From NCBI RefSeq assembly GCF_040689395.1, contig NZ_JBFAZX010000009.1, forward strand, positions 62,001-126,000: a stretch of 64,000 nt of DNA, in the 5' to 3' direction. Made by a program: the position numbers and the translations under genes. The notes beneath the pieces are model-generated. The model worked only from the letters and a program-made list of their open reading frames with translations, made no database searches and had not been told where the DNA came from. Source of the DNA: Dactylosporangium sp040689395. GTDB taxonomy: Bacteria > Actinomycetota > Actinomycetes > Mycobacteriales > Micromonosporaceae. Shown here piece by piece: positions 24,793-32,585 of this stretch (position 1 is the first letter of the stretch; each line of letters opens with the position of its first letter).

Positions 24793-25227
24793 ATGAAGAG
24801 GGTGCTCAACCGTACCGCCGGCGCCATCGCGCACATCCACGAGACGTTCGCCGACGCCCGCCGTGAGCACCAGCGCGCCGTCGTGCTGCTGACCCAGGCC
24901 GACATGTTCGACCCGACGGTGGCCAACCCGTCCTACGCCGACTACTTCGGCTTCCAGACGATCGTCGCCGCGATCGCGCGCGAGGCCGCCGCCTTCAAGG
25001 GCCAGGTGTACCTGTTCAACGGGGACAGCCACGTGTTCCACGTCGACCAGCCGCTCGCGGCCGGCTCGACCTGGCTCACGTTCTACGGCGTCACCCAGCC
25101 GGCCGCCAACCTGACCCGGATCACCGTCGACGGCTCCAGCAACGCCAACGACTACCTGCGCGCGACCGTCAACAAGCGCGGCCAGCAGGTGCTCAGCTGG
25201 ACCAAGGTGCTCTTCACCGCGGTGTAG
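24793..25227 (+). CDS. C-terminal fragment of a metallophosphoesterase-like protein
   Basis: A 144-codon frame resembling the end of secreted metallophosphoesterase-type proteins: AVVLLTQADMFDPTVANPSY, then GFQTIVAAIAREAAAFKGQV and LFNGDSHVFHVDQPLA with the metal-ligand GDSH. The usual N-terminal signal peptide and first metal-binding motifs are missing, so it is probably truncated. However, the ATG has CGGGAG at a good distance and the frame is undamaged, so expression of a short protein is possible. Confidence 0.55.
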   Translation: MKRVLNRTAGAIAHIHETFADARREHQRAVVLLTQADMFDPTVANPSYADYFGFQTIVAAIAREAAAFKGQVYLFNGDSHVFHVDQPLAAGSTWLTFYGVTQPAANLTRITVDGSSNANDYLRATVNKRGQQVLSWTKVLFTAV

Positions 25228-25261
25228 GACCGCGCCGCAAAACCGGCCACATGCCGCCGGT

Positions 25262-25311
25262 GGTGGTGCGTCGTCGAGCCGCTGGAATGCGGTTTCGACG
25301 TGCGCACCACC
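25262..25311. terminator. Long hairpin between the phosphoesterase fragment and gltX
   Basis: GGTGGTGCG with TCGTCGA pairs with TCGACG and TGCGCACCACC, making a 15-16 bp stem with small mismatches and a 17-base loop. It is 35 bases after the upstream stop and about 105 before gltX. It lacks a T-run; it could terminate upstream transcription or be a leader structure. Confidence 0.5.
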
Positions 25312-25415
25312 GTGCGGAGCCGGTCCGCGGGCACGCCGTTGCGGTGCTTGGCGCGACCGCGATCACCGGCCGTAGCCCGGCGCCGGATCGTCACCGCCCG
25401 TGTCGTATCGTCACG

Positions 25416-26873
25416 ATGGTGAGCACTCCTGGAACCGAGGCACCCGTACGCACCCGTGTCGCGCCGTCGCCGACCGGCGATCCGCACGTCGGGACCGCGT
25501 ATGCCGCCCTGTTCAACCTGGCGTTCGCGCGCAAGCACGGCGGGCAGTTCATCCTACGGGTGGAGGACACCGACCGCACGCGCTACGTCGAGGGCAGCGA
25601 GCAGCAGGTCTTCGACACGCTGCGGTGGCTCGGGTTCAGCTGGGACCAGGGGCCGGACATCGGCGGCCCGGCCGCGCCGTATCGGCAGTCGGAGCGGCTG
25701 CCCACCTACCGGGTGGTGGCCGAGCGCCTGCTCGCGGAGGGGCACGCCTACCAGTGCTGGTGCTCCGCGGAGCGGCTGACCCAGATGCGGGAGCGCCAGC
25801 AGCAGCTCAAGATGCCGACCGGATACGACCGCACGTGCTACGGAAAGACCCGTGAGGAGCGGGCCGAGCTGCCCGGGTTCACCGAGGTTCCGGTCGTGCG
25901 CATGCTCGTGCCCGACGAGGCGCGGATCTCCTTCACCGACCTCATCCGCGGCGAGATCACCCCGCCGCAGCCCGACGACCAGGTCCTGCTGAAGGCGGAC
26001 GGCTTTCCGACCTACCACCTGGCCGTCGTCGTCGACGACAACGCGATGGGCGTCACGCACGTCATCCGCGGCGAGGAGTGGATCAGCTCCACCGCCAAGC
26101 ACCTGCTGCTGTACCGGTGGCTGGGCTGGCAGGAGCCGCGGTACGCGCACATGCCGCTGCTGCGCAACGTCGACCGCTCCAAGATCAGCAAGCGCAAGAA
26201 CCCGGCCGCCCGCCTCAAGTGGTTCCAGGAGGAGGGCTACCTGCCCGAGGCGCTGGTCAACTTCCTCGCCCTGATGGGCTACTCCATGCCCGAGGGCAAG
26301 GAGATCTTCACCTTCGACGAGGTCGTCGAGTCCTTCGACTTCGCCCGTATCAACCCGGTCGGCCCGGTGTTCGACATCGACAAGCTGAACTGGCTCAACG
26401 GGCACTACCTGCGCTCGCTGGACGACGACGCCTTCCTGCGCGCCGCCGAGCCGTTCCTGCCCGGTGACCTCACCCCCGAGGACATCCGCACGCTGGTCGT
26501 GCCGCTGCGCGAGCGCACCAAGAAGCTCTCCGAGCTTGCCGAGCAGCTGGACTGGCTGGCCACGGACACCGTCGAGGTGCGCCCGGCCGACCTGGCCAAG
26601 CACGGCCTGCCCGCCCCCGACGCCCGCACCGCGCTGGAGGCGTTCGCGAAGAACCTGGAGGAGCTCGACCCGTTCGAGGGAGCCCAGATCACCGCGACCC
26701 TGGATCGGGTCGTCGCCGAGCTCGGCCTCAACCGCCGCCGCTCGTTCATGACGGCCCGCCTGGCATTGGTCGGCAAGCCGGTCTCGCCGCCGCTGGACGA
26801 CACCATGATCGCCCTGGGCGCTCAGCGCACCGTCCACCGCCTGCGCCAGGCCGCCGCCGCGCTGGAAGCCTGA
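25416..26873 (+). CDS. gltX: Glutamate--tRNA ligase
   Basis: GluRS charges tRNA-Glu (and, with GatCAB, supplies Gln-tRNA in actinobacteria). The 485-residue protein has the class I HIGH-type signature VAPSPTGDPHVGTAYAAL at the start, the glutamate-site RVEDTDRTRY, and the KMSKS equivalent SKISKRKNP near residue 257. The anticodon-binding helical domain follows to the end. ATG 25416 is chosen because the protein then begins a few residues before the conserved RTRVAPSPTG strand. It is the main housekeeping gene of this section. Confidence 0.97.
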   Translation: MVSTPGTEAPVRTRVAPSPTGDPHVGTAYAALFNLAFARKHGGQFILRVEDTDRTRYVEGSEQQVFDTLRWLGFSWDQGPDIGGPAAPYRQSERLPTYRVVAERLLAEGHAYQCWCSAERLTQMRERQQQLKMPTGYDRTCYGKTREERAELPGFTEVPVVRMLVPDEARISFTDLIRGEITPPQPDDQVLLKADGFPTYHLAVVVDDNAMGVTHVIRGEEWISSTAKHLLLYRWLGWQEPRYAHMPLLRNVDRSKISKRKNPAARLKWFQEEGYLPEALVNFLALMGYSMPEGKEIFTFDEVVESFDFARINPVGPVFDIDKLNWLNGHYLRSLDDDAFLRAAEPFLPGDLTPEDIRTLVVPLRERTKKLSELAEQLDWLATDTVEVRPADLAKHGLPAPDARTALEAFAKNLEELDPFEGAQITATLDRVVAELGLNRRRSFMTARLALVGKPVSPPLDDTMIALGAQRTVHRLRQAAAALEA

Positions 26874-26883
26874 CGACGCTGCT

Positions 26884-26942
26884 GGTGTGGCGGGCGGTGC
26901 TGGTCACCGAGCCCCCGCCACACCGGCCGCCCCCGCCACACC
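26884..26942 (+). terminator. gltX terminator region with two alternative 3' arms
   Basis: GGTGTGGCGGG (26884-26894) can pair perfectly with CCCGCCACACC at 26914-26924 or with a second copy at 26932-26942. The 18-base unit is tandemly duplicated. It lies 10 bases after the gltX stop. Confidence 0.6.
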
Positions 26943-26976
26943 GGTCACGCCCGTAGACCTGGGTACGGTGAGGATC

Positions 26977-27531
26977 ATGTTCAGCGTCCAAATCGGCTGC
27001 GGGGCGCAGCTGCGCCCGCTGGAGCCGTGGCAGGCCGAGGAGTTCCTGCGGCACATCGACCGCGCCCGGGCCACCGTCGACCCGTGGATCCCGTGGGCGT
27101 CCGTCAGCACCGACCTCGCCTCGGCCCGTGCCACGCTGCAGCGCTACGCCGACCTGGCCGCTCGCGACGCCGGCCGCCTCTTCGGCATCTGGCTCGACGG
27201 CACGCTCGTCGGCGGCACGATGTTCGTCGGGTTCGACGCCGCCGCGGGCGTGTGCGAGATCGGCTGCTGGCTGGAGCCGGCCGGGCAGGGCCGCGGCCTG
27301 GTCACCGGCGCGGCCCGGGTGCTCGTCGACTGGGCGCTGCGCACCCGGGGCCTGCATCGCGTCGAGTGGCGGTGCCGGCCGGACAACGCCGCGAGCTCCA
27401 ACGTGGCACGCCGGCTGGGCATGCGCCTCGACGGGGTGCTGCGCGAGACGTACCCGTACGCCGGCGTCCGCCACGACACCGAGGTCTGGTCACTGCTCGC
27501 GACCGACGTGGTCGAGGCCCCCGCCGGGTAG
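26977..27531 (+). CDS. RimJ/RimL-type GNAT acetyltransferase
   Basis: A 184-residue acetyltransferase of the ribosomal-protein-alanine N-acetyltransferase type. It shows LRPLEPWQAEEFLRHIDRAR, FGIWLDGTLVGGTMFVG, the acetyl-CoA loop EIGCWLEPAGQGRGLVTGAA near residue 95 and VEWRCRPDNAASSNVARRLG, ending in YAGVRHDTEVWSLL. The ATG at 26977 follows GGTGAGG. Its 3' end overlaps the convergent MmpL gene by 42 bases. Confidence 0.9.
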   Translation: MFSVQIGCGAQLRPLEPWQAEEFLRHIDRARATVDPWIPWASVSTDLASARATLQRYADLAARDAGRLFGIWLDGTLVGGTMFVGFDAAAGVCEIGCWLEPAGQGRGLVTGAARVLVDWALRTRGLHRVEWRCRPDNAASSNVARRLGMRLDGVLRETYPYAGVRHDTEVWSLLATDVVEAPAG

Positions 27532-29649
27532 CTCGGGCGCCGCAACGCCGGCCGACCCGTCGGCCGGCGTTGCGGGCGCTGGCGACTCGGGCGCGGCGTG
27601 GGCCGAGGGCCGGGCCGGCCACCAGAACGCCTCACCGAGCAGCAGCGCCAGGGCGGGGACGACCAGCGTGCGCACGACGAGCGTGTCGAGGACGACGCCG
27701 ATGCCGACGATGACGCCGATCTGGGTGAGCACGATCACCGGCAGCACGCCGAGCACGGCGAAGACGGCGGCGAGCAGGATGCCCGCCGAGGTGATGACCC
27801 CGCCGGTGGTGGCCAGCGCGCGGATCGTGCCGGCCCGCGTGCCTGCGTGGGCGGCCTCCTCTCGGGCCCGGGTGACCAGGAAGATGTTGTAGTCGACGCC
27901 GAGCGCCACGAGGAACAGGAAGGCCAGCAGCGGTACGGCGGTGCCCAGCGCCGGGATGCCGAGCACGTGGCGCAGCACCAGGCTCGCCGCGCCGAGGCTG
28001 GCCGCGAAGCTCACCACCACCGTGGCGAGCAGCAGCAGCGGCGCGACCAGGGAGCGCAGCAGCACCACGAGGACGAGCAGGACGACGGCGAGCACCAGCG
28101 GTACCACCACCCGGTCATCGCGCAGGTTGGCGTCGCGCTCGTCCAGGTCGGCCGCCGGCGCGCCGCCGACGAGCGCGTTCGCGCCCGGCAGCGCCGAGAG
28201 GGCGGCCCGCAGGCCGCGGACGGTCCGGTCGGCGGCGGGCGTGCCGGACCCGGCGGTGAGGTCCACGTCGAACGTGACCAGCGCGCCGTCGTCGGAGCGT
28301 TCGGGATTGCCGACGCGGGCGACTCCCTCGACCCCGCGGGCGGCGGTCGCGGCCGGGCCGGCGGCGGCGCCGTCGACGATCACGGTGACCGGCTGGGCGG
28401 CGCCGGCCGGGTAGTGCCGGGCCAGGGCTTCCGCGCCGGTGACCGACTCGACCTTCGCGCGGAACTGTTCGGTCTGCGACAGCCCGATGGACGTGCCGGC
28501 CAGGCCGGCGCAGAGACCGGCCAGCAGCAGCACCGCACCGGTGAGGACCAGCCGGGGGCGGCGCCGCACGCCGCCGGCGACGCGGGCCCACACCCCGCTC
28601 TCGGCCGGGTCGGGCGAGCCGGCGCGCGGCACGAACGGCCAGAACACGCCGCGGGGCAGGCACACCAGCGCGGCGGGCAGCACGACCAGGCCGAAGAGCA
28701 GGGCCACCACGACGCCGAGCGCGGCCGCCGCGCCGAGCGTGCGGTTGGTGGTCAGCACCGCGGCGAGCAGCGTGAGCAGCGCCAGGACGACGGTGGTGGC
28801 GCTGCCGACGATGGCGGGCGCGGCGCCGCGCAGGGCGGCCGCCATCGCTTGGCGCCGGTCGCCGGTGCGGCGCAGTTCCTCGCGGTACCGGGCGATGAGC
28901 AGCAGCGCGTAGTCGGTCCCGGCGCCGAAGACCAGCACCGAGACGATGCCGCTGACCTGCCCCGTGGTGGGCTGCCCGGCGACCCGGGCGACCCAGGGCA
29001 GCAGCTTGGCCACGACCTGGTCGGCGACGCCGATCACGAGCAGCGGGACCAGCCACAGCACCGGGCTGCGGTAGGTGACCAGCAGCAGTACCGCGACCAC
29101 GATCGCCGTCGCGACCAGCAGGGTGAGGTCGGCACCGTCGAAGGCCGCCGCGATGTCCCGGCCGAACGCGGGCCCGCCGGTCACCTGGACGGTCAGCCCG
29201 TCCGGCGGCGCGGCCGCGCCGGCGCGCACCGTGGCCCGGACCCGATCGACCACGTCGGAGGTCGCCGTGCCGCCGCCGTCGGGCAGCGGCACGGCGACGA
29301 GCGCGGCCTGGCCGTCGCCGGACGGCACCGCGGGCGCCACCCGGCCCCCGGGCGCGATCCCGGCCAGCGCGGTGCGGGCCGCCTCGATCGCCGCGCGGTC
29401 GCCGTCGGTCAGCGCCGCGCCGGCCCGCTCGTACACCACGAGGGCGGTCTGGGTGCGACCGCTCGGGAAGCGGCCGGCGAGCTCGGTGACCCGGGTGGAC
29501 TGCTTGCCGGCCGGTAGCCCGTCGGTGGGCCGGGCGGCCGGCTGGGCCGGCGAGGCGAGGAACGCCAGCGCGGTCAGACCGGCCGCCACCAGCAGGACCA
29601 GGACCGCCCCGGCCCGGCCGGTGATCGCCGCCGCGATCCGAGATCCCAT
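27490..29649 (-). CDS. MmpL-family RND transporter
   Basis: A 719-residue inner-membrane exporter of the MMPL/RND family, which moves lipids or drugs with proton energy. It has an N-terminal helix, a first periplasmic domain (residues about 40-175), five helices with GAGTDYALLLIARYREEL (first conserved RND motif), a second periplasmic domain, and a second helical bundle with LGVDYNIFLVTRAREEA. The ATG at 29649 has AAGGG seven bases upstream. A 31-bp palindrome just upstream suggests a TetR/MarR-like operator. Its C-terminal codons overlap the convergent GNAT gene and contain that gene's terminator hairpin. Confidence 0.93.
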   Translation of the reverse strand: MGSRIAAAITGRAGAVLVLLVAAGLTALAFLASPAQPAARPTDGLPAGKQSTRVTELAGRFPSGRTQTALVVYERAGAALTDGDRAAIEAARTALAGIAPGGRVAPAVPSGDGQAALVAVPLPDGGGTATSDVVDRVRATVRAGAAAPPDGLTVQVTGGPAFGRDIAAAFDGADLTLLVATAIVVAVLLLVTYRSPVLWLVPLLVIGVADQVVAKLLPWVARVAGQPTTGQVSGIVSVLVFGAGTDYALLLIARYREELRRTGDRRQAMAAALRGAAPAIVGSATTVVLALLTLLAAVLTTNRTLGAAAALGVVVALLFGLVVLPAALVCLPRGVFWPFVPRAGSPDPAESGVWARVAGGVRRRPRLVLTGAVLLLAGLCAGLAGTSIGLSQTEQFRAKVESVTGAEALARHYPAGAAQPVTVIVDGAAAGPAATAARGVEGVARVGNPERSDDGALVTFDVDLTAGSGTPAADRTVRGLRAALSALPGANALVGGAPAADLDERDANLRDDRVVVPLVLAVVLLVLVVLLRSLVAPLLLLATVVVSFAASLGAASLVLRHVLGIPALGTAVPLLAFLFLVALGVDYNIFLVTRAREEAAHAGTRAGTIRALATTGGVITSAGILLAAVFAVLGVLPVIVLTQIGVIVGIGVVLDTLVVRTLVVPALALLLGEAFWWPARPSAHAAPESPAPATPADGSAGVAAPELPGGGLDHVGREQ
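27540..27575 (+). terminator. 16-bp perfect hairpin terminator inside the mmpL 3' end
   Basis: CCGCAACGCCGGCCGA and its exact complement flank a CCCG loop, nine bases after the GNAT stop. It sits within the last codons of the convergent mmpL gene, so one sequence both terminates and encodes protein. Confidence 0.75.
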
Positions 29650-29661
29650 GACGCACCCTTC

Positions 29662-29692
29662 GGGAAATCTTTCGATGATGGAAAGGTTTCCC
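29662..29692. promoter_or_regulatory. 31-bp palindromic operator candidate upstream of mmpL
   Basis: GGGAAATCTTTC and GAAAGGTTTCCC are complementary at 11 of 12 positions around a 7-base centre. The palindrome lies 13 bases before the mmpL start, overlapping the expected promoter and leader. Its size and symmetry fit a TetR-family dimer site; no tetR gene is adjacent. Confidence 0.6.
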
Positions 29693-29805
29693 ATTGGTAC
29701 CGCCTGCGTCGCATCGATGCAAGAATCGACGCGGGCGGCCGTCAGGCTCCGCGAACCTCGCGGCCGGTGTGACCTGCGGCTGCGGCGGCATGGTGCGATA
29801 CACGC

Positions 29806-30138
29806 ATGACGACGATCCGGTCCGTACTGCTGTTCGTGCTCGCCGCGCTCGCCGAGATCGGCGGCGCGTGGCTGATCTGGCAGGGCGTGCGTGAGCACAA
29901 GGGGCTGCTGTGGATCGGTGCCGGCGTCGCGGCCCTCGGCGCGTACGGCTTCGTCGCCACCCTGCAGCCCGACGCCGCCTTCGGCCGGATCCTCGCCGCG
30001 TACGGCGGGGTGTTCGTCGCCGGTTCGCTCGGCTGGGCGATGCTCGTCGACCGGTTCCGGCCGGACCGCTACGACCTGCTCGGGGCCGCCATCTGCCTGA
30101 TCGGCGTCGCGGTCATCATGTACGCGCCGAGGTCGTGA
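29806..30138 (+). CDS. YnfA family (UPF0060) small membrane protein
   Basis: A 110-residue protein with four hydrophobic segments, similar to YnfA, an SMR-like small membrane protein of uncertain transport role. Family features are ALAEIGGAWLIWQGVREHKG, ALGAYGFVATLQPDAAFGR, LAAYGGVFVAGSLGWAM and DLLGAAICLIGVAVIMYAPR. Length is exactly that expected. The ATG is at 29806; it is divergent from mmpL across 156 bases. Confidence 0.93.
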   Translation: MTTIRSVLLFVLAALAEIGGAWLIWQGVREHKGLLWIGAGVAALGAYGFVATLQPDAAFGRILAAYGGVFVAGSLGWAMLVDRFRPDRYDLLGAAICLIGVAVIMYAPRS

Positions 30139-30264
30139 CGGTCATGCCGGGGTCCGGCCGGCGGGCGATCCGTAACCGTCACATTGCCACCAGTCCTTCG
30201 GCTTCCGGACGATTGGCCCGGTTCGGATAGCATCGACGCGTGCCGAGACACGGGGGAGGTCGGC

Positions 30265-32277
30265 ATGTCGTCGCCGCAAGGACCTGAGGAACCGCCCGCA
30301 CCACCGCCACAGTGGCACCCGTGGCAGCCGCTCGCGTGGGCGCCGCCGTCGCGGCCCGTAACGCCGTCGCCGTCGTCGCGTCCGGGCCGGCGCTGGCCGG
30401 TCATGGTCGCCGCGCTCGTCGTGGTGGCCGCCACGGCTATCGGTGTGGGCGCATACCTGGTGGCCGGCGGCGCCAAGCGGGGCGAGGGCGCGGGCAAGTC
30501 CGCTGTCGACCCGGCCCGCCGCCTGGCATACGGGTTGCTCGTGGAGGCCGCCGGCAACCTGCGCGCCGCGCCGGCGCAGCACTACAGCGGCACCGTGACC
30601 ACCCGGGGCGGGCAGGCGGCGCGGGTCGACGGCCGGGTCACCAGCGACGGCATCACCGCGGCCACCGTCGACGTCGGCGGCGGCCGCGGCGAGCTGCTCG
30701 ACCTCGGCGACGACGGCACCTTCGGCCGCGGCGACGCCGTGTTCTGGTCCGCGGCGCGCACGCCCGGCTCCGCGGGGGCCTACGGCGACTCGTGGGTGCG
30801 GATCGACTTCGACACGCTCGGCTTCGACCCGCGGGCGCTGATCCCGCAGGTGCTCGCCGCCGACCTGCTGCCGGGCGGCGTCGACGACCGGGCCGAGCCG
30901 GCCGCCGCGGACCTGCCCCGGCTCGGCGACGTGGGCACGATCGGCGGGGTCGAGGCCCGGCGGGTGCACACCGGCGACGCCACGATCTGGATCAGCACGG
31001 CCGAGCCGGCCCGGATCGTCCGCGTCGAGCCGGCCGGCGCCGATCCATCCGCGCCGGCGGCGTCCGCCCCTTCCGCGACGGCGTCGCCGGGTCCTTCCGT
31101 GCCGGCGCCGTCCGGTTCCGCGGCACCGTCACCGCGCAGCGGCCGGCACGACCACGGCGGGGGAGCCGCGTTCGTGCCCGCGCGGGCGCCTTCGGGCGGG
31201 CTAGGGCTCGACCTCGCCCCGCTGAGCCGCGCCGAGACCGGCGAGTTTCTTCAGGCGGTCCAGCGGCGCGTCGCCGGGCTCGTCGACGCGCCCGACCCGC
31301 AGGTCGGCTTCGCCATCGATGGCCAGATCACGGTCGGGCCGTGCGGGCAGACGTCGTGCCTGGCCGTGGTCACGGTCAGCAACACGGTGACGGCGCGCTC
31401 GCCGCACGTCCACCCGGTCCGGCAAGCCCACGCCGCGGTCACCATCGACATGACCATTGACGGCGGGCCGCTGAAGACCTGCACCGAGCTGGTGTCGATG
31501 CCGGTCGGCGGGCGGGCCACCGCGCGATGCTCGGCCACCTACACGTTGCCGGTCGCGACGGTCGGCCACAGCTACTACATCGAGGCGCGGGCCCAGGCGG
31601 TCTCCCGGGCGTTCGTCCAGGCCGACGTCCAACACCTCGTCGACCGGATCGGCCGGCTCGGCCGGGCGGCGGCGGCGAACGGGCGGGAAGCCGGGCCGGC
31701 GGCGGCGAACAGGCCGGGAGCCTCGCCGGCGTCGAGCGGCGAGGCCGGTGCGCCGCGGTGCCTGGAGCCGACCGGCGCCGACGGCGGGCCCGGGAAGTGG
31801 CACCCCGTCGAGCGCGTCGCCGCCCGGGACCGGCAGACCTACCAGGAGCAGGTCACCGGCGTGCGGCGGGGCCGGGAGTATCGGATCGGCGATCGTGACT
31901 TCCACGGGTACCGCAACGAGGGCGGCACCCACGTGCTCGTCGTGGCCGAGGGTGGCGGCAACGCGTGGCTGCTGTGGGGCGTTCGGGTCGGCGAGCAGGG
32001 CACGCTCACCTACGTCGATGACGATGACGGGTCCGGTGCCGCCGTGCGGTGGGGCGAGCGGGCCCGTGCGCGGCTCGACGGGCTGACCCGGGAGCTGCGC
32101 GGGCGGCTCGACCAGCTCCGCACCGTTTCCGGCGCCAGGGTTCGCTTCGTCGCGGCCGAGCCGGAGGTGCTGGACAAGTTCCGTGCGTATGCCCGAACCC
32201 GGCTGACGTCCGAGGAGCTCGCCCGCGTCGAGTGGCGGTACGAGCCGGTGGACGGTGGCTTCAGCGGCTGCGGCTGA
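30265..32277 (+). CDS. Single-pass membrane protein with C-terminal Tox-REase-5-like domain
   Basis: A 670-residue protein: a Pro-rich N-terminus, one membrane segment (VMVAALVVVAATAIGVGAYL, about residues 47-70), an LppX/LprG-like lipoprotein-type domain to about 260, a Ser/Pro/Ala linker, a second beta-rich domain with paired cysteines, and a C-terminal domain from about 500. That last part, RDRQTYQEQVTGVRRGREYR, then FHGYRNEGGTHVLVVAEGG, resembles restriction-endonuclease-fold toxin 5, where the pattern is YQ-Q-TG, FDG and ExK. Here the D is H and the lysine is missing, so nuclease activity is doubtful. ATG 30265 follows GGGGGAGG. No immunity gene is recognisable next door. Family assignment is from memory and tentative. 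Confidence 0.65.
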   Translation: MSSPQGPEEPPAPPPQWHPWQPLAWAPPSRPVTPSPSSRPGRRWPVMVAALVVVAATAIGVGAYLVAGGAKRGEGAGKSAVDPARRLAYGLLVEAAGNLRAAPAQHYSGTVTTRGGQAARVDGRVTSDGITAATVDVGGGRGELLDLGDDGTFGRGDAVFWSAARTPGSAGAYGDSWVRIDFDTLGFDPRALIPQVLAADLLPGGVDDRAEPAAADLPRLGDVGTIGGVEARRVHTGDATIWISTAEPARIVRVEPAGADPSAPAASAPSATASPGPSVPAPSGSAAPSPRSGRHDHGGGAAFVPARAPSGGLGLDLAPLSRAETGEFLQAVQRRVAGLVDAPDPQVGFAIDGQITVGPCGQTSCLAVVTVSNTVTARSPHVHPVRQAHAAVTIDMTIDGGPLKTCTELVSMPVGGRATARCSATYTLPVATVGHSYYIEARAQAVSRAFVQADVQHLVDRIGRLGRAAAANGREAGPAAANRPGASPASSGEAGAPRCLEPTGADGGPGKWHPVERVAARDRQTYQEQVTGVRRGREYRIGDRDFHGYRNEGGTHVLVVAEGGGNAWLLWGVRVGEQGTLTYVDDDDGSGAAVRWGERARARLDGLTRELRGRLDQLRTVSGARVRFVAAEPEVLDKFRAYARTRLTSEELARVEWRYEPVDGGFSGCG

Positions 32278-32585
32278 GGCCGGCGATCCCGGGCCGGACG
32301 CCGCCCCGCTGCATCGACCGGCGTAACCACGTCATGGCCGATTGTGCGGTTGAGGCTTCGGCTTTTGGTTGAGTCGGCTGAACTTTTGCCAGATCCGTCG
32401 AAACATCTAGACACACCTATCTCGATCTCCTAGTGTGGCTCGCACGGGCCCGAGGGCGCGCTCTCTGCATGATCCGCTCGGCGCGGAGGCGGAGGCGTTC
32501 ACGACGGAGGTCGATTCGCGACCACCCCCGGCTACGGCGCGGCGGCGCGCGCCCTGCCTGGCGAGTTCAGTCAGGAAGGGATGAT
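32278..32585. other. Intergenic region upstream of the exported dehydrogenase
   Basis: About 310 bases; the middle (32340-32440) is AT-richer and likely carries the promoter. No gene or strong hairpin is supported. GGAAGGG near the end is the ribosome site of the downstream GTG. Confidence 0.5.
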
